A stretch of DNA of 64,000 nucleotides, from assembly GCA_934271525.1 (NCBI GenBank), contig CAKQRL010000011.1:5232-69231 (forward strand), written 5' to 3'. Position numbers and translations under genes: made by a program. This stretch comes from an uncultured Rhodocyclaceae bacterium (GTDB taxonomy: Bacteria; Pseudomonadota; Gammaproteobacteria; Burkholderiales; Rhodocyclaceae). Position 1 is the stretch's first letter. Every line of letters begins with the position of its first letter. Of this stretch, positions 50,628 to 59,337 are shown in pieces. The notes beneath the pieces were generated by a model. The model was not told the DNA's origin. It ran no database searches and saw only the letters and a program-made list of their open reading frames with translations.

Positions 50628-53129
50628 TTATTCTAATAAAAATTCATATTCATAAATTTTGGGTTCTATTTTTTGCGCCAATATTTTTTGCGCATTTTTT
50701 AAATTGTTTAATAATTCTGTATATTTTAAATCTTCCGATTTTGGATTCATTCTGCCTTTTTCACTGCGCCCTTGGAAAAATTCTTTAATATCGTAAAAAG
50801 ACGCATTGCGAGAATATTTTACTTGATCATTTATCTTCCAAGAATTTCTTTTATCACTTGCAACTTGATGATAATAAACATAAATTGCTTTGGCAGCGCT
50901 TAAAACACTTTGCGCTTCAATAGAAAATTCCATGGGCTTTGTTGGAATAAAAGATTGCACATTTTTTCCTAAAAAATCATCATTGTTGGATTTTATTCTC
51001 CCAGCCATAAAATCCAATAAGAAATGGGATTCAAATGCTTCTTGGACATTTAATTCTTTTTCTGTAAATGGAATTAAATGATTCACGTCTTTTTTGCCTG
51101 AAACAGTATTTTGCCCGTGGAACAAAGCATAAATAAAACAATTGTTTTGAAAATCCACGTCTTTTTGCCACTTTTTATTCGGGTATAAAAATTGATCTCT
51201 ATCATTTATCCATGTTGCAGGTATTGTATGGCGAACAGATAAATAAATAAATCCTTCAATTAAATTCTTTTCATTGAGTGCAGCATAAGGAACGCAACGT
51301 GTTCCTTTATTATTTAAAAGACAAATATATTTTTGGTTTTGAAAATCAGGTGCGCCACCACCAAGAAAAAATTTTGCAGGACTATCATTTCTAAAATCAG
51401 CAAGCCATTTATTAATGCTATTATCTTTTCTACAACCAAATGTTTTCTTGCCCAACAAATTACATTGATTGTCAAAAATATCTTGTTTTATAGAAACTAT
51501 TTTTTCGTTGCTTTTGCTGTCCCAAATTGAAAATGAAATAGGAAATTTTCCATTTACATTATCAAAAGTTTCAGATGGGCAAACAAAGCCTTTTAAAAAC
51601 TTTGCATTTATTTTATCTCTAAAAACAATGCAAGAATTTGAATTTACATATTTTAATTTTGAAAAACTTGCCATTTTGCAACCCTTGATTTCTTTTAAAA
51701 TTCTAATAAAAAACTGCATGAAAAGCTCTCTATTTCCACGACTTAAAAATTCTTTGTATGCTTTCCCAATTTTTGTTTCCTGAATTTGCGGCTTGTTTTT
51801 TCCATTTCCTTGCACTGTCTTGGCAGAACTAGCTTCCGCATAAGGCGGATTGATAAAAATCACCAATTTTTCAGGTTTGTTTTGAATAATTCTTTGCAAA
51901 TTATCGGGTAGTTTTTCAAAATCATCATTCAAAAAATCAAATTGAAAAATATGGTTTTCTAATAAATCTAATTTTTCATTTTCATTTTTGGCTTCCATTT
52001 TGATGAGATTTTTCATCATCACCACATCATTTAAATCAATGGTTGATGCGAAAATTCGGGCAGGATTTTTTAAACCAACCAATAAATTCCCTGTGCCTGC
52101 GGCGCAATCCCAAATATAATATTCATTTTCCCAATTTTCACCCAAAGAATCTTTTAAATATTCTTGCGCTTTTTTAACCCAAACCGATGGCGTAAAAAAT
52201 GCGCCTTTTCTTTCCCGAATATCTTTTGGCGCCAATTTATCTCGGCGATTAAATATTTCCATCCAAAATTGTTCTGCTGGCGGACGTTTATACATTTTCC
52301 AAAAATTCGTATGAATTTCAGGTTTAATAATTTCAATTTCAATATCCAAATCGCGGTCTTTAAAAATTCCTGTATCTTGTTTGTATTTAAAATGGTAAAT
52401 TTTTTCACCATCTGCTTTTTTATCCAAAATAATGCGCAGGTTTTTATTTAATGTTTTGTCATTTTCACTGATTAAATCGGCAAGAAAAAAATCGCTTTCC
52501 AACAAAATCATTTGATCGCGCAAACTTTCAAATTCCTTAAAATCAATCACTTCTTTTTCAAAAACTTCCAACAACCAGTTGGAATAAACATAATCAAAAT
52601 TTTTATCCGTTACAACAACGGGATTCAATTCGCCTTTGGAAAGCGAGTTTGAAATAAAATGTTTTAATTCTTTCTCATTTTTTTCAAAATAAAAGATTTT
52701 GGCGTTTTCTTTAATAATTGCTTGAATGCGCGATTTTGTTTTAATAAATTCTTCCGCCAAATGATTGGATGGCGTAATATTTTGCCAACTGATTTCATTA
52801 AATAAAGAAGAATCACAAAAATAGTTTAAAAAAGAATATTCAATAAAAGCAATTTTTTCAGAATCAAAAACCGCTAAAAAAGGTGGTTTGGGAATATTTT
52901 GCAAATCGATATTCACACCGATGGTTAAAACAAGTTGGGTAAAACTATTTAAAATATCCGCCGTTTCTTTTTTGGCTTCTGCCCATAATAAATAAAAAGG
53001 CAAATCGGTGTTTTTTTGTTTTAAAGTAAAATCCAAGCGTGAAAAAGGCACATATTCAAATTTTTGAAAATAATCTTGTGCGATTTTGATTTTTAATTCT
53101 TCTTCATTCAAAAATTCATAACTTTTCAC
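50628..53129 (-). CDS. Type IIG-like restriction enzyme/N6-adenine DNA methyltransferase
   Basis: 833 residues. An N-terminal nuclease-like region has D33...E51-A-K53 (LDFTLKQ, LLWAEAKKE), consistent with PD-(D/E)xK. The methyltransferase core has DCAAGTGNLLVG near 339-350 (SAM site) and NPPYAEA near 426 (catalytic NPPY). The C-terminal 300 residues probably read the target. No separate specificity or restriction gene lies nearby, so cutting and methylation would be in one chain. Very AT-rich compared with metH and flgN, and bracketed by two repeat pairs. Confidence 0.82.
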   Translation of the reverse strand: MKSYEFLNEEELKIKIAQDYFQKFEYVPFSRLDFTLKQKNTDLPFYLLWAEAKKETADILNSFTQLVLTIGVNIDLQNIPKPPFLAVFDSEKIAFIEYSFLNYFCDSSLFNEISWQNITPSNHLAEEFIKTKSRIQAIIKENAKIFYFEKNEKELKHFISNSLSKGELNPVVVTDKNFDYVYSNWLLEVFEKEVIDFKEFESLRDQMILLESDFFLADLISENDKTLNKNLRIILDKKADGEKIYHFKYKQDTGIFKDRDLDIEIEIIKPEIHTNFWKMYKRPPAEQFWMEIFNRRDKLAPKDIRERKGAFFTPSVWVKKAQEYLKDSLGENWENEYYIWDCAAGTGNLLVGLKNPARIFASTIDLNDVVMMKNLIKMEAKNENEKLDLLENHIFQFDFLNDDFEKLPDNLQRIIQNKPEKLVIFINPPYAEASSAKTVQGNGKNKPQIQETKIGKAYKEFLSRGNRELFMQFFIRILKEIKGCKMASFSKLKYVNSNSCIVFRDKINAKFLKGFVCPSETFDNVNGKFPISFSIWDSKSNEKIVSIKQDIFDNQCNLLGKKTFGCRKDNSINKWLADFRNDSPAKFFLGGGAPDFQNQKYICLLNNKGTRCVPYAALNEKNLIEGFIYLSVRHTIPATWINDRDQFLYPNKKWQKDVDFQNNCFIYALFHGQNTVSGKKDVNHLIPFTEKELNVQEAFESHFLLDFMAGRIKSNNDDFLGKNVQSFIPTKPMEFSIEAQSVLSAAKAIYVYYHQVASDKRNSWKINDQVKYSRNASFYDIKEFFQGRSEKGRMNPKSEDLKYTELLNNLKNAQKILAQKIEPKIYEYEFLLE

Positions 53130-53168
53130 GGCAATTCCTTGGATAAAATTTTTGCAATTTTATAAAAA

Positions 53169-53218
53169 TCCACGGTGAACTTAAAATTTTTTCAAAAAAA
53201 TAATGTGTTCACTGTGGA
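53169..53218. repeat. GTTNACCGTGGA inverted pair, 50 bp, at the 5' side of the R-M gene
   Basis: Arms 53169-53180 (GTTCAC) and 53207-53218 (one mismatch, ACTGTGG). It separates the R-M gene start from the flgN stop. Confidence 0.85.
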
Positions 53219-53230
53219 TTTTTGAATATT

Positions 53231-53647
53231 TTAAGCGCTACCCAAATTGCGCCCGATGGATGAGGCTTGCGTTTGGCCATCGCTGCCGTAAAGCGCTGTT
53301 TTTTCTGTTTGCATTAAGGTTGAAAGCGCTTCTTGCGTGCGTTCCAAATGGCGCATCAAATGTTTGCCATTTTTTTGGTTTTGTTCTTGAACGGTGCGCG
53401 CAAGATTTAACAATTCTTCGTTAAAAGCGCCAAATTTTGGGTCTTCCAAAACGCCTTGTGTCAACAACGCCGCGCGGGATTTTTCAAGCGCTTCAATGCC
53501 TTTTAAAATGCGCACTTTTTCTTCTACAAGCAAATCCAAATGCTCGGGCGTTAAAGTGGTGAGCGCCTCTTCTTCTTTTTTCAAAAGGGCGATGAAGTTT
53601 TTCACCGCCGCAATTTCTTCTTTAAAAACTTCTTCTAATGTTGGCAT
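53231..53647 (-). CDS. flgN: Flagellar export chaperone FlgN
   Basis: 138 residues, almost wholly helical, with EEEALTTLTPEHLDLLVEEKVRIL matching the FlgNJ family. Chaperone for the hook-associated proteins FlgK and FlgL. The stop-to-start spacing from flgM is 2 bases. Confidence 0.88.
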   Translation of the reverse strand: MPTLEEVFKEEIAAVKNFIALLKKEEEALTTLTPEHLDLLVEEKVRILKGIEALEKSRAALLTQGVLEDPKFGAFNEELLNLARTVQEQNQKNGKHLMRHLERTQEALSTLMQTEKTALYGSDGQTQASSIGRNLGSA

Positions 53648-53649
53648 TG

Positions 53650-53919
53650 TTAGAGGCTCTTTTCTTCAATCAATTCCCGCGCCATTGCAATTAAACCATC
53701 GGCAATGGCATCCACATTGATTTTAAAACGCCCTTGGGCAATGGCGGTTTTGATTTCCTCCACTTTTGCCGCATCAAATGGACTTTGCGTTTTGGTGGCG
53801 CATGAAAGCGTGGCAGTATCTGCCGTTTGTGTTGTTTTGGCAGAATCGGTTGTTGCCGCGCGCCGTTTAATCGTGGCAGTTTGCGGCGTTTGCAATTTAT
53901 AAGAAGTTTCAATTTTCAT
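53650..53919 (-). CDS. flgM: Anti-sigma-28 factor FlgM
   Basis: 89 residues. A disordered Thr/Ala-rich N-terminal half and the sigma-binding C-terminal DAAKVEEIKTAIAQGRFKINVDAIADGLI. It holds FliA until the hook is finished. Lies between flgA and flgN. Confidence 0.92.
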   Translation of the reverse strand: MKIETSYKLQTPQTATIKRRAATTDSAKTTQTADTATLSCATKTQSPFDAAKVEEIKTAIAQGRFKINVDAIADGLIAMARELIEEKSL

Positions 53920-53990
53920 AACACACCTTGATAGCGTTTGAAGTGTTTGCGCTTGCCTTTCTTAATTGTTTTAACGACCTTTTTGTGCGT

Positions 53991-54668
53991 TTAATTGAGT
54001 TGAATTTCAACTTGCCCCAAAGCATTCAAATTGCCGCTAATGGTTTGACCGGATGGCATTCTAACAGTAATTGATTCGCCTTCTCCTGCGGCATTCATCG
54101 CTTTGCCTTCGCTGGATACGGAGAATTGATCGCCTAAAACCACAACTTTGACCATCTGCCCGCGTTGCACCAAGGTGGGTTTTCTTAAATGCGTTTTTAA
54201 AATAATTTGTCCTGCGCGCATACTTTGGGTTAAAGAATAACCCACGGCATCCGCAGGGTTGGTTAAATAACCCATTGGCAAAGCGCTCAAATCGCCCGTT
54301 TGGGTTGTTAAATGTTGGGTTGTTAAAATGTCTTTGGATTGCAAATTTTGCGCGGCAATCACGTATTCGCCCAAAATGGCAATGCGCACAGGCACCAACA
54401 ATTCCCATTGTTGGGGCGATACACAACGCAAACCCACCCACGTTTTGCCAGATAAACGCATTTTATCGGGCAAAAAACCTTGAAAAGTGGCGCAAGGTGG
54501 CTGATTGGACAAATCCACAGCACCAATTTTGATTTCCACAGGATAAGTGCTATCAATTAGCGAATCGGTTAAAAAACCTTGCAAACTTTGCCGCGCCATG
54601 GCTTCATTTGCTGCCACGGCATTAAAATGAAAACCCAACAGGAAAAGAAAAATCGCCAAACTTCGCAT
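53991..54668 (-). CDS. flgA: P-ring assembly chaperone FlgA
   Basis: 225 residues: a signal peptide (MRSLAIFLFLLGFHFNAVA), then SAF-type domain with PVRIAILGEYVIAAQNLQ and LVQRGQMVKVVVLGDQFSVSSEGKAMNAAGEGESITVRMPSGQ. Acts in the periplasm on FlgI. Normally divergent from flgB; here flgAMN lies 36 kb from flgB. Confidence 0.94.
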   Translation of the reverse strand: MRSLAIFLFLLGFHFNAVAANEAMARQSLQGFLTDSLIDSTYPVEIKIGAVDLSNQPPCATFQGFLPDKMRLSGKTWVGLRCVSPQQWELLVPVRIAILGEYVIAAQNLQSKDILTTQHLTTQTGDLSALPMGYLTNPADAVGYSLTQSMRAGQIILKTHLRKPTLVQRGQMVKVVVLGDQFSVSSEGKAMNAAGEGESITVRMPSGQTISGNLNALGQVEIQLN

Positions 54669-54677
54669 AAAAATATT

Positions 54678-55541
54678 TTAATCAAAAAAATCATCAATGC
54701 ACGCGGCAACTTTTTCGGGTTGGTCGTGGTGCAACATATGCCCGCAATTTTTGATGCAAAAGGTTTTGATGTTGGCAAAGCAATCAATGCGGCTTTGGTA
54801 ATCGTCTTTTGCATCTTCAAAATCCGCCATTACCCAAGAGTTTTCGGCTGCAACCCAAGCGATTTTGGCTGTGGAATGCCGCCAAATGGCTTTCATTTCT
54901 TCCACTGGAAAACGCTGCGGCAAGCGCAATTTGTGCCACGGGTCGGCATTAAAAACATAACCGTTATCCATTTGCCACGTTAAAGTTTCCGCCAAAAACT
55001 TGGCTTTTTCCACGGTCAACCGTGAATTTTTTTTGATTTGCGATTGTGCAAATTCTTCACGGCTTTTATAAATGCGCATTTTGGGTCTGATTAAGCGATT
55101 ATTAATCCACGTTTGCATCAATTCACGCACAACTTCGGGCGGGCGTTGGCTCAAACCAAAACCTTCCAAGGTCATCACGCGTGCTACGCGCTCAGGAAAT
55201 AAGCCAGAATAAGTGCAAGCAATCATCCCGCCCATAGAATGCCCAACCAAAAGCGCTGGCGCATCGGGCGAATAAGCATTCAAAATGGCGTGCAAATCGG
55301 CAATGTGGCAACGAAAATGGTAGACGCGATCCAACCATTCGGAATCGCCAAAACCACGCCAATCGGGCGCAATGATGTGGTATTTTTTTTGTAAAGCATT
55401 CACCACAAACTGCCATGAAGGTGAGGCATCCATCCAACCGTGCAAAAAGAAAATTTTTTTTGCGCCGTTTTTGGCATTGATAAAATGCCGAATATTCAGC
55501 CGCACGTCTGGCAGTTGCAGGTTTTCGGTATAAATTTCCAT
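54678..55541 (-). CDS. Alpha/beta-fold hydrolase
   Basis: 287 residues from ATG 55541. FFLHGWMDASPSWQ (oxyanion region), LVGHSMGGMIA with the serine nucleophile near residue 105, and the catalytic His in NCGHMLHHD. A repeat copy encodes LTVE near residue 175 in the variable cap. Two bases separate it from the RluF-like gene. Substrate unknown. Confidence 0.88.
   Translation of the reverse strand: MEIYTENLQLPDVRLNIRHFINAKNGAKKIFFLHGWMDASPSWQFVVNALQKKYHIIAPDWRGFGDSEWLDRVYHFRCHIADLHAILNAYSPDAPALLVGHSMGGMIACTYSGLFPERVARVMTLEGFGLSQRPPEVVRELMQTWINNRLIRPKMRIYKSREEFAQSQIKKNSRLTVEKAKFLAETLTWQMDNGYVFNADPWHKLRLPQRFPVEEMKAIWRHSTAKIAWVAAENSWVMADFEDAKDDYQSRIDCFANIKTFCIKNCGHMLHHDQPEKVAACIDDFFD
55009..55020 (-). 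repeat. Motif inside the hydrolase cap region
   Basis: TCCACGGTCAAC on the plus strand, read LTVE on the coding strand, adjacent to an A-rich stretch. Confidence 0.87.
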
Positions 55542-55543
55542 AA

Positions 55544-56401
55544 TCAAATTTTTTCAAAATCTTCCAAAAAGCGCCATTGTCCCAATGGCAAATCGCCTAA
55601 TTTTAAACGCCCGATGCGCACACGTTTTAAAGCCAACACATTCAAACCAACCAAGGCGCACATGCGGCGAATTTGCCGTTTTTTGCCTTCTTGTAAAATA
55701 AAATGCAGTTGGTTTTCATTCAAGCGTTTGACGCGCGCGGGTTTGAGCGCTTTGCCATCCAACTTTAAACCGTGGTTCAAAAGTTTTAAACCATCTTCAA
55801 TCATTTTGCCTTCAACGCGCACCAAATATTCTTTTTCAATCTCACTTTTTTCATCAATAATTTTTTTGGCTAGTCTGCCGTTTTGCGTATAAATCATCAA
55901 ACCGGTGGAATTGATATCCAAACGTCCTGCTGGTGCAAAACCTTTGTTGATAAAACCATCCAATTCTTTGGGGTTGCCAACAAAATTTTCGGCTTTTAAA
56001 AGAGAAAGTGCGTGCGGATAATTTTTTTCCGGCTGGCTGGAAACATAACCCAATGGTTTATTCAAAATAATGGTTCGGCGCGCTTGTTGGATTTTTTGCG
56101 CTTTTTCCAAAACTTGAATTTGTGCCGATTCCAACACACGCTGACCCAAAACAGCTTGTTGTCCATCCACCAACACCAAACCCGATTCAATTAAAAAATC
56201 CGCTTCTCTGCGCGAAGCAATGCCTTTTTGGGATAAAACTTTACAAAGCCGCTCGCCGTGATTTTCCACGCTCAACGCCAAATTTTTTTCAAAATTTTTT
56301 GGGGTTGACCGTGGATTTTTAGATTTTTTAACGTCAAAATCAAAGGTTTTTTGCAAGCGGGCTCGGGCTATATCCCGCGGGTTGTTGATTCGCCGTTTCA
56401 T
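55544..56401 (-). CDS. 23S rRNA pseudouridine synthase (RluF-like)
   Basis: 285 residues. An S4 domain begins at ERLCKVLSQKGIASRREADFLIE, and the catalytic aspartate is in GRLDINSTGLMIYT. GKKRQIRRMCALVGLNVLALKRVRIGRLKL favours RluF over RluB. The first 47 residues form an extension made largely by a complete 51-bp repeat (56265-56315), exactly 17 codons. ATG 56401 follows AGGCGGGAT. The gene diverges from rplU. Confidence 0.88.
   Translation of the reverse strand: MKRRINNPRDIARARLQKTFDFDVKKSKNPRSTPKNFEKNLALSVENHGERLCKVLSQKGIASRREADFLIESGLVLVDGQQAVLGQRVLESAQIQVLEKAQKIQQARRTIILNKPLGYVSSQPEKNYPHALSLLKAENFVGNPKELDGFINKGFAPAGRLDINSTGLMIYTQNGRLAKKIIDEKSEIEKEYLVRVEGKMIEDGLKLLNHGLKLDGKALKPARVKRLNENQLHFILQEGKKRQIRRMCALVGLNVLALKRVRIGRLKLGDLPLGQWRFLEDFEKI
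56265..56315. repeat. Complete 51-bp palindrome inside an open reading frame
   Basis: Arms 56265-56276 (one mismatch) and 56304-56315. It is read in frame as 17 codons (NPRST near the first arm, LSVEN at the other) in the N-terminal extension of the RluF-like protein. Confidence 0.9.
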
Positions 56402-56445
56402 TAGAATCCCGCCTTTCAAAAAGCCAAAAGTGTAACCCAAGCGCC

Positions 56446-56473
56446 TTGACTTTTGGTTTTTTTGTTTTAGAAT
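56446..56473 (+). promoter_or_regulatory. Sigma-70 promoter for rplU-rpmA
   Basis: TTGACT, 16 bases, TAGAAT, ending 28 bases before the rplU ATG. Well matched to the consensus and correctly placed for a ribosomal protein operon. Confidence 0.7.
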
Positions 56474-56501
56474 CAAGCGCTTTTTGAATTGGAGTTGAGC
56501 A

Positions 56502-56816
56502 ATGTATGCGGTCATAAAAACCGGCGGCAAACAATATCGTGTTGCGGCTGGCCAAAAATTGAAAATAGAACAGATACCAGCAGACATTGGCGCACAAATC
56601 ACGCTGGACGAAGTTTTGATGCTCGGCGAAGGCGAGTCGGTTAAAATCGGCACGCCCTTGATTGAAGGTGCCAAAGTAGAATGCACGGTGTTGAATCAAG
56701 GGCGGCACAAAAAAATTAAAATTTTCAAAATGCGTCGCCGCAAGCATTATCAAAAACATCAAGGTCATCGGCAAAATTACACCGAGATTGAGATTAAAAA
56801 CATTCTGGGAGCTTAA
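56502..56816 (+). CDS. rplU: 50S ribosomal protein L21
   Basis: 104 residues, full length: MYAVIKTGGKQYRVAAGQKLKIEQIPAD and the end RRRKHYQKHQGHRQNYTEIEI. GGAG precedes the ATG. Binds 23S rRNA; paired with rpmA as usual. Confidence 0.98.
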   Translation: MYAVIKTGGKQYRVAAGQKLKIEQIPADIGAQITLDEVLMLGEGESVKIGTPLIEGAKVECTVLNQGRHKKIKIFKMRRRKHYQKHQGHRQNYTEIEIKNILGA

Positions 56817-56818
56817 CA

Positions 56819-57082
56819 ATGGCACACAAAAAAGCAGGCGGCAGTTCTAGAAACGGGCGCGATTCTGAATCTAAACGCTTGGGCGTGAAACGTTATGGCG
56901 GTCAATTTGTGTTGGCGGGCAACATTTTGGTGCGCCAACGCGGCACGCAATTTCACCCGGGCGAAAATGTAGGCATCGGCAAAGACCACACGCTTTTTGC
57001 CTTAAAAGATGGCGTGGTGGCATTTCACGTTGGCGGCAAATTCAAACGCCGCTCGGTTGCCATTATTCCTGATGCGCAATAA
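56819..57082 (+). CDS. rpmA: 50S ribosomal protein L27
   Basis: 87 residues starting MAHKKAGGSSRNGRDSESKRLGVKRYGG. No Firmicutes-type N-terminal prosequence. Two bases after the rplU stop. Confidence 0.98.
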   Translation: MAHKKAGGSSRNGRDSESKRLGVKRYGGQFVLAGNILVRQRGTQFHPGENVGIGKDHTLFALKDGVVAFHVGGKFKRRSVAIIPDAQ

Positions 57083-57100
57083 AAACAAACCCAATAATCA

Positions 57101-57123
57101 ACCCCGCAAAAGCGGGGTTTTTT
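57101..57123 (+). terminator. Rho-independent terminator after rpmA
   Basis: CCCCGC, AAAA loop, GCGGGG, then TTTTTT. The obgE start lies 6 bases beyond, so read-through or a promoter overlapping it is needed. Confidence 0.88.
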
Positions 57124-57128
57124 AAAGA

Positions 57129-58229
57129 ATGAAATTTTTTGACGAAGCCAAAATTTACGTCAAAGCTGGCGATGGCGGCAATGGCGTAGCAAGTTTTCGG
57201 CGGGAAAAATTTATTCCCAAAGGCGGCCCGGATGGCGGCGATGGCGGCGCGGGCGGCAGCGTTTTTTTTTGTGCCAGCCGCAATTTAAATACTTTGATTG
57301 ATTACCGCTACAAACGCAAATTTTTTGCCCAGCGCGGCGAAAACGGGCGCGGTTCGGATTGTTACGGCGCAGGCGGTGCGGATTTGGTGCTTTATGTGCC
57401 CGTTGGCACAATGATTTTTAACGATGAAGACGGCACGCTTTTGGCTGACTTAAAAACAGACGAAGAGAAAGTTTTAATTGCCAAAGGCGGGCGCGGTGGT
57501 TTGGGTAATTTGCATTTTAAATCTTCAACCAATCGTGCGCCGCGCAAAGCCACCAAAGGCGGCGTGGGAGAAGAATTTTTTTTAAGGTTAGAATTGCGCG
57601 TGTTGGCGGACGTTGGACTTTTGGGTTTGCCCAACGCTGGCAAAAGCACGCTTATTCGTTGCCTTTCCGCCGCCAAACCGAAGGTTGCCGATTATCCTTT
57701 TACCACTTTGCAACCTTATTTGGGCGTGGTTGATGCGGGCAACACGAGCTTTGTGATGGCGGATGTGCCGGGCTTAATTGAAGGCGCGGCAGATGGCGCG
57801 GGTTTGGGGATTCATTTTTTAAAGCATTTGTCGCGAACAAGAATGTTGTTGCATTTGGTGGATATTTCCCCGCCCGACCCAACGGATGACCCCGTTAAAA
57901 ACGCCCGCGCTATTTTGAAGGAACTTGCCGCTTTTGATGAAGCATTGGCACAAAAACCGCGATTTTTGCTTTTGAATAAAATAGATTTAATTCCCGAATC
58001 AGAAAGGGAAATTTTTGTTGCCAATCTTGTAGAAAAAATCAAAGCCGAAGGCGTTAGGTTTGATGAAGTTTTTGCCATTTCGGCACAAAATGCAACAACT
58101 TTGAAGACTTTGCGTTTTAAAATTGCCGAACGTTTGAAAGAACTCGCTGAAAATAGCGAAAACGATGAAAATCCACGGTCAACCGATAATTTTTTTGAAA
58201 ATGAAAACGCAAAAACGCTGGGTGATTAA
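57129..58229 (+). CDS. obgE: GTPase Obg/CgtA
   Basis: 366 residues. The glycine-rich OBG fold (GGPDGGDGGAGGSVFF) covers the first 158 residues, followed by the G domain with GLPNAGKSTLI, DVPGLIEGA and NKIDL. Role in 50S maturation and stress. The last 20 residues are encoded by a repeat half-element and then run 29 bases into proB, giving an unusual tail (NPRSTDNFFENENAKTLGD). Confidence 0.96.
   Translation: MKFFDEAKIYVKAGDGGNGVASFRREKFIPKGGPDGGDGGAGGSVFFCASRNLNTLIDYRYKRKFFAQRGENGRGSDCYGAGGADLVLYVPVGTMIFNDEDGTLLADLKTDEEKVLIAKGGRGGLGNLHFKSSTNRAPRKATKGGVGEEFFLRLELRVLADVGLLGLPNAGKSTLIRCLSAAKPKVADYPFTTLQPYLGVVDAGNTSFVMADVPGLIEGAADGAGLGIHFLKHLSRTRMLLHLVDISPPDPTDDPVKNARAILKELAAFDEALAQKPRFLLLNKIDLIPESEREIFVANLVEKIKAEGVRFDEVFAISAQNATTLKTLRFKIAERLKELAENSENDENPRSTDNFFENENAKTLGD
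58172..58183 (-). repeat. Half-element at the obgE 3' end
   Basis: TCCACGGTCAAC plus a T7GA4 centre half, read NPRST, with the proB ATG directly after the centre. Confidence 0.88.
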
Positions 58230-59304
58230 ACTCGGTTCCGCTTTGGTAACGAATAACGGCTTGGGTTTGGATTACACCGCCATTGATTTTTGGGCGCGGC
58301 AAATGGCAATGCTCGTGGAAAATGGCATTGAAGTAGCACTTGTTTCATCTGGGGCAATTGCTTGCGGAATGCAACGTTTGGGAAAATCCACGCGCCCGCA
58401 ATTTTTAAATGAATTGCAAGCCTGCGCGGCGGTGGGGCAAATGAGCTTGGCGCAAACTTATGAACAAGCCTTTGGGCGTTATGGCTTGCCTTGCGCGCAA
58501 ATTTTATTAACGCATGACGACTTTTCCGACCGCAAGCGCTATTTGAACGTGCGCGCGGCTTTAACGGAATTGTTGCGCTTAAACGTTGTGCCGATTATCA
58601 ACGAAAACGATACCATTTCCACCGACTACATCAAATTAGGCGACAACGACACGCTTGCTGCTTTGGTGGTTCACGCTTTGAGCGCCGAGCGCTTGGTGAT
58701 TTTAACCGACCAAGACGGCTTATTTTCCGAAGACCCGCGCCAAAATCCCAAAGCCACGCTCATTGCAAAAGCCACCGCAGGCGATGCGTCTTTGGAAAAA
58801 ATGGCTGGTGGCGCGGGTTCGGCAATTAGCAAAGGCGGAATGCTCTCCAAAATTTTGGCGGCCAAACGCGCGGCAAATGGCGGGGCATCCACCATCATTG
58901 CCAATGGCAAAACGCCGCAGGTTTTGTTGAAAATTGCCAATGGAGAATCGGTTGGCACTTTTTTGGAATCGCAAAGTGCGCCGCGCGCCGCGCGCAAACA
59001 ATGGTTGGCAGACCAGTTGCAAATTGCAGGTTCTTTGTATTTGGACGCAGGCGCTGTTGCCGCTTTAAAATCGGGCAAAAGTTTGTTGCCCGTGGGCGTG
59101 AAAAAAATCGCAGGCGACTTTCGCGAAGGGGACGTTTTGGCTTTGATTGCCCCAGACGGCGCGGAATTAGGACGCGCACTTGTTAATTATGACGCGCGCC
59201 ACACGCAACAAATTTTGGGGCAAGCAACCAGCAAAATTGCTGAAATTTTGGGTTTTATTACCGCGCCGGAACTTGTGCATCGCGACAATTTGGTTTTGTT
59301 TTAA
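58201..59304 (+). CDS. proB: Glutamate 5-kinase
   Basis: 367 residues: the amino-acid kinase domain (VIKLGSALVTNNGLGLD, VSSGAIACGMQRLG, NENDTISTDYIKLGDNDTLAALV) and a C-terminal PUA domain (GSLYLDAGAVAALKSGKSLLPVGV). First step of proline synthesis. ATG 58201 overlaps obgE; the order rplU, rpmA, obgE, proB is common in beta- and gammaproteobacteria. Confidence 0.96.
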   Translation: MKTQKRWVIKLGSALVTNNGLGLDYTAIDFWARQMAMLVENGIEVALVSSGAIACGMQRLGKSTRPQFLNELQACAAVGQMSLAQTYEQAFGRYGLPCAQILLTHDDFSDRKRYLNVRAALTELLRLNVVPIINENDTISTDYIKLGDNDTLAALVVHALSAERLVILTDQDGLFSEDPRQNPKATLIAKATAGDASLEKMAGGAGSAISKGGMLSKILAAKRAANGGASTIIANGKTPQVLLKIANGESVGTFLESQSAPRAARKQWLADQLQIAGSLYLDAGAVAALKSGKSLLPVGVKKIAGDFREGDVLALIAPDGAELGRALVNYDARHTQQILGQATSKIAEILGFITAPELVHRDNLVLF

Positions 59305-59310
59305 AAAAAA

Positions 59311-59322
59311 TCCACGGTCAAG
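59311..59322 (-). repeat. Degenerate solo motif after proB
   Basis: TCCACGGTCAAG, one mismatch, followed by a T10 run. It may terminate proB weakly. Confidence 0.7.
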
Positions 59323-59337
59323 CGCTTATTTTTTTTT

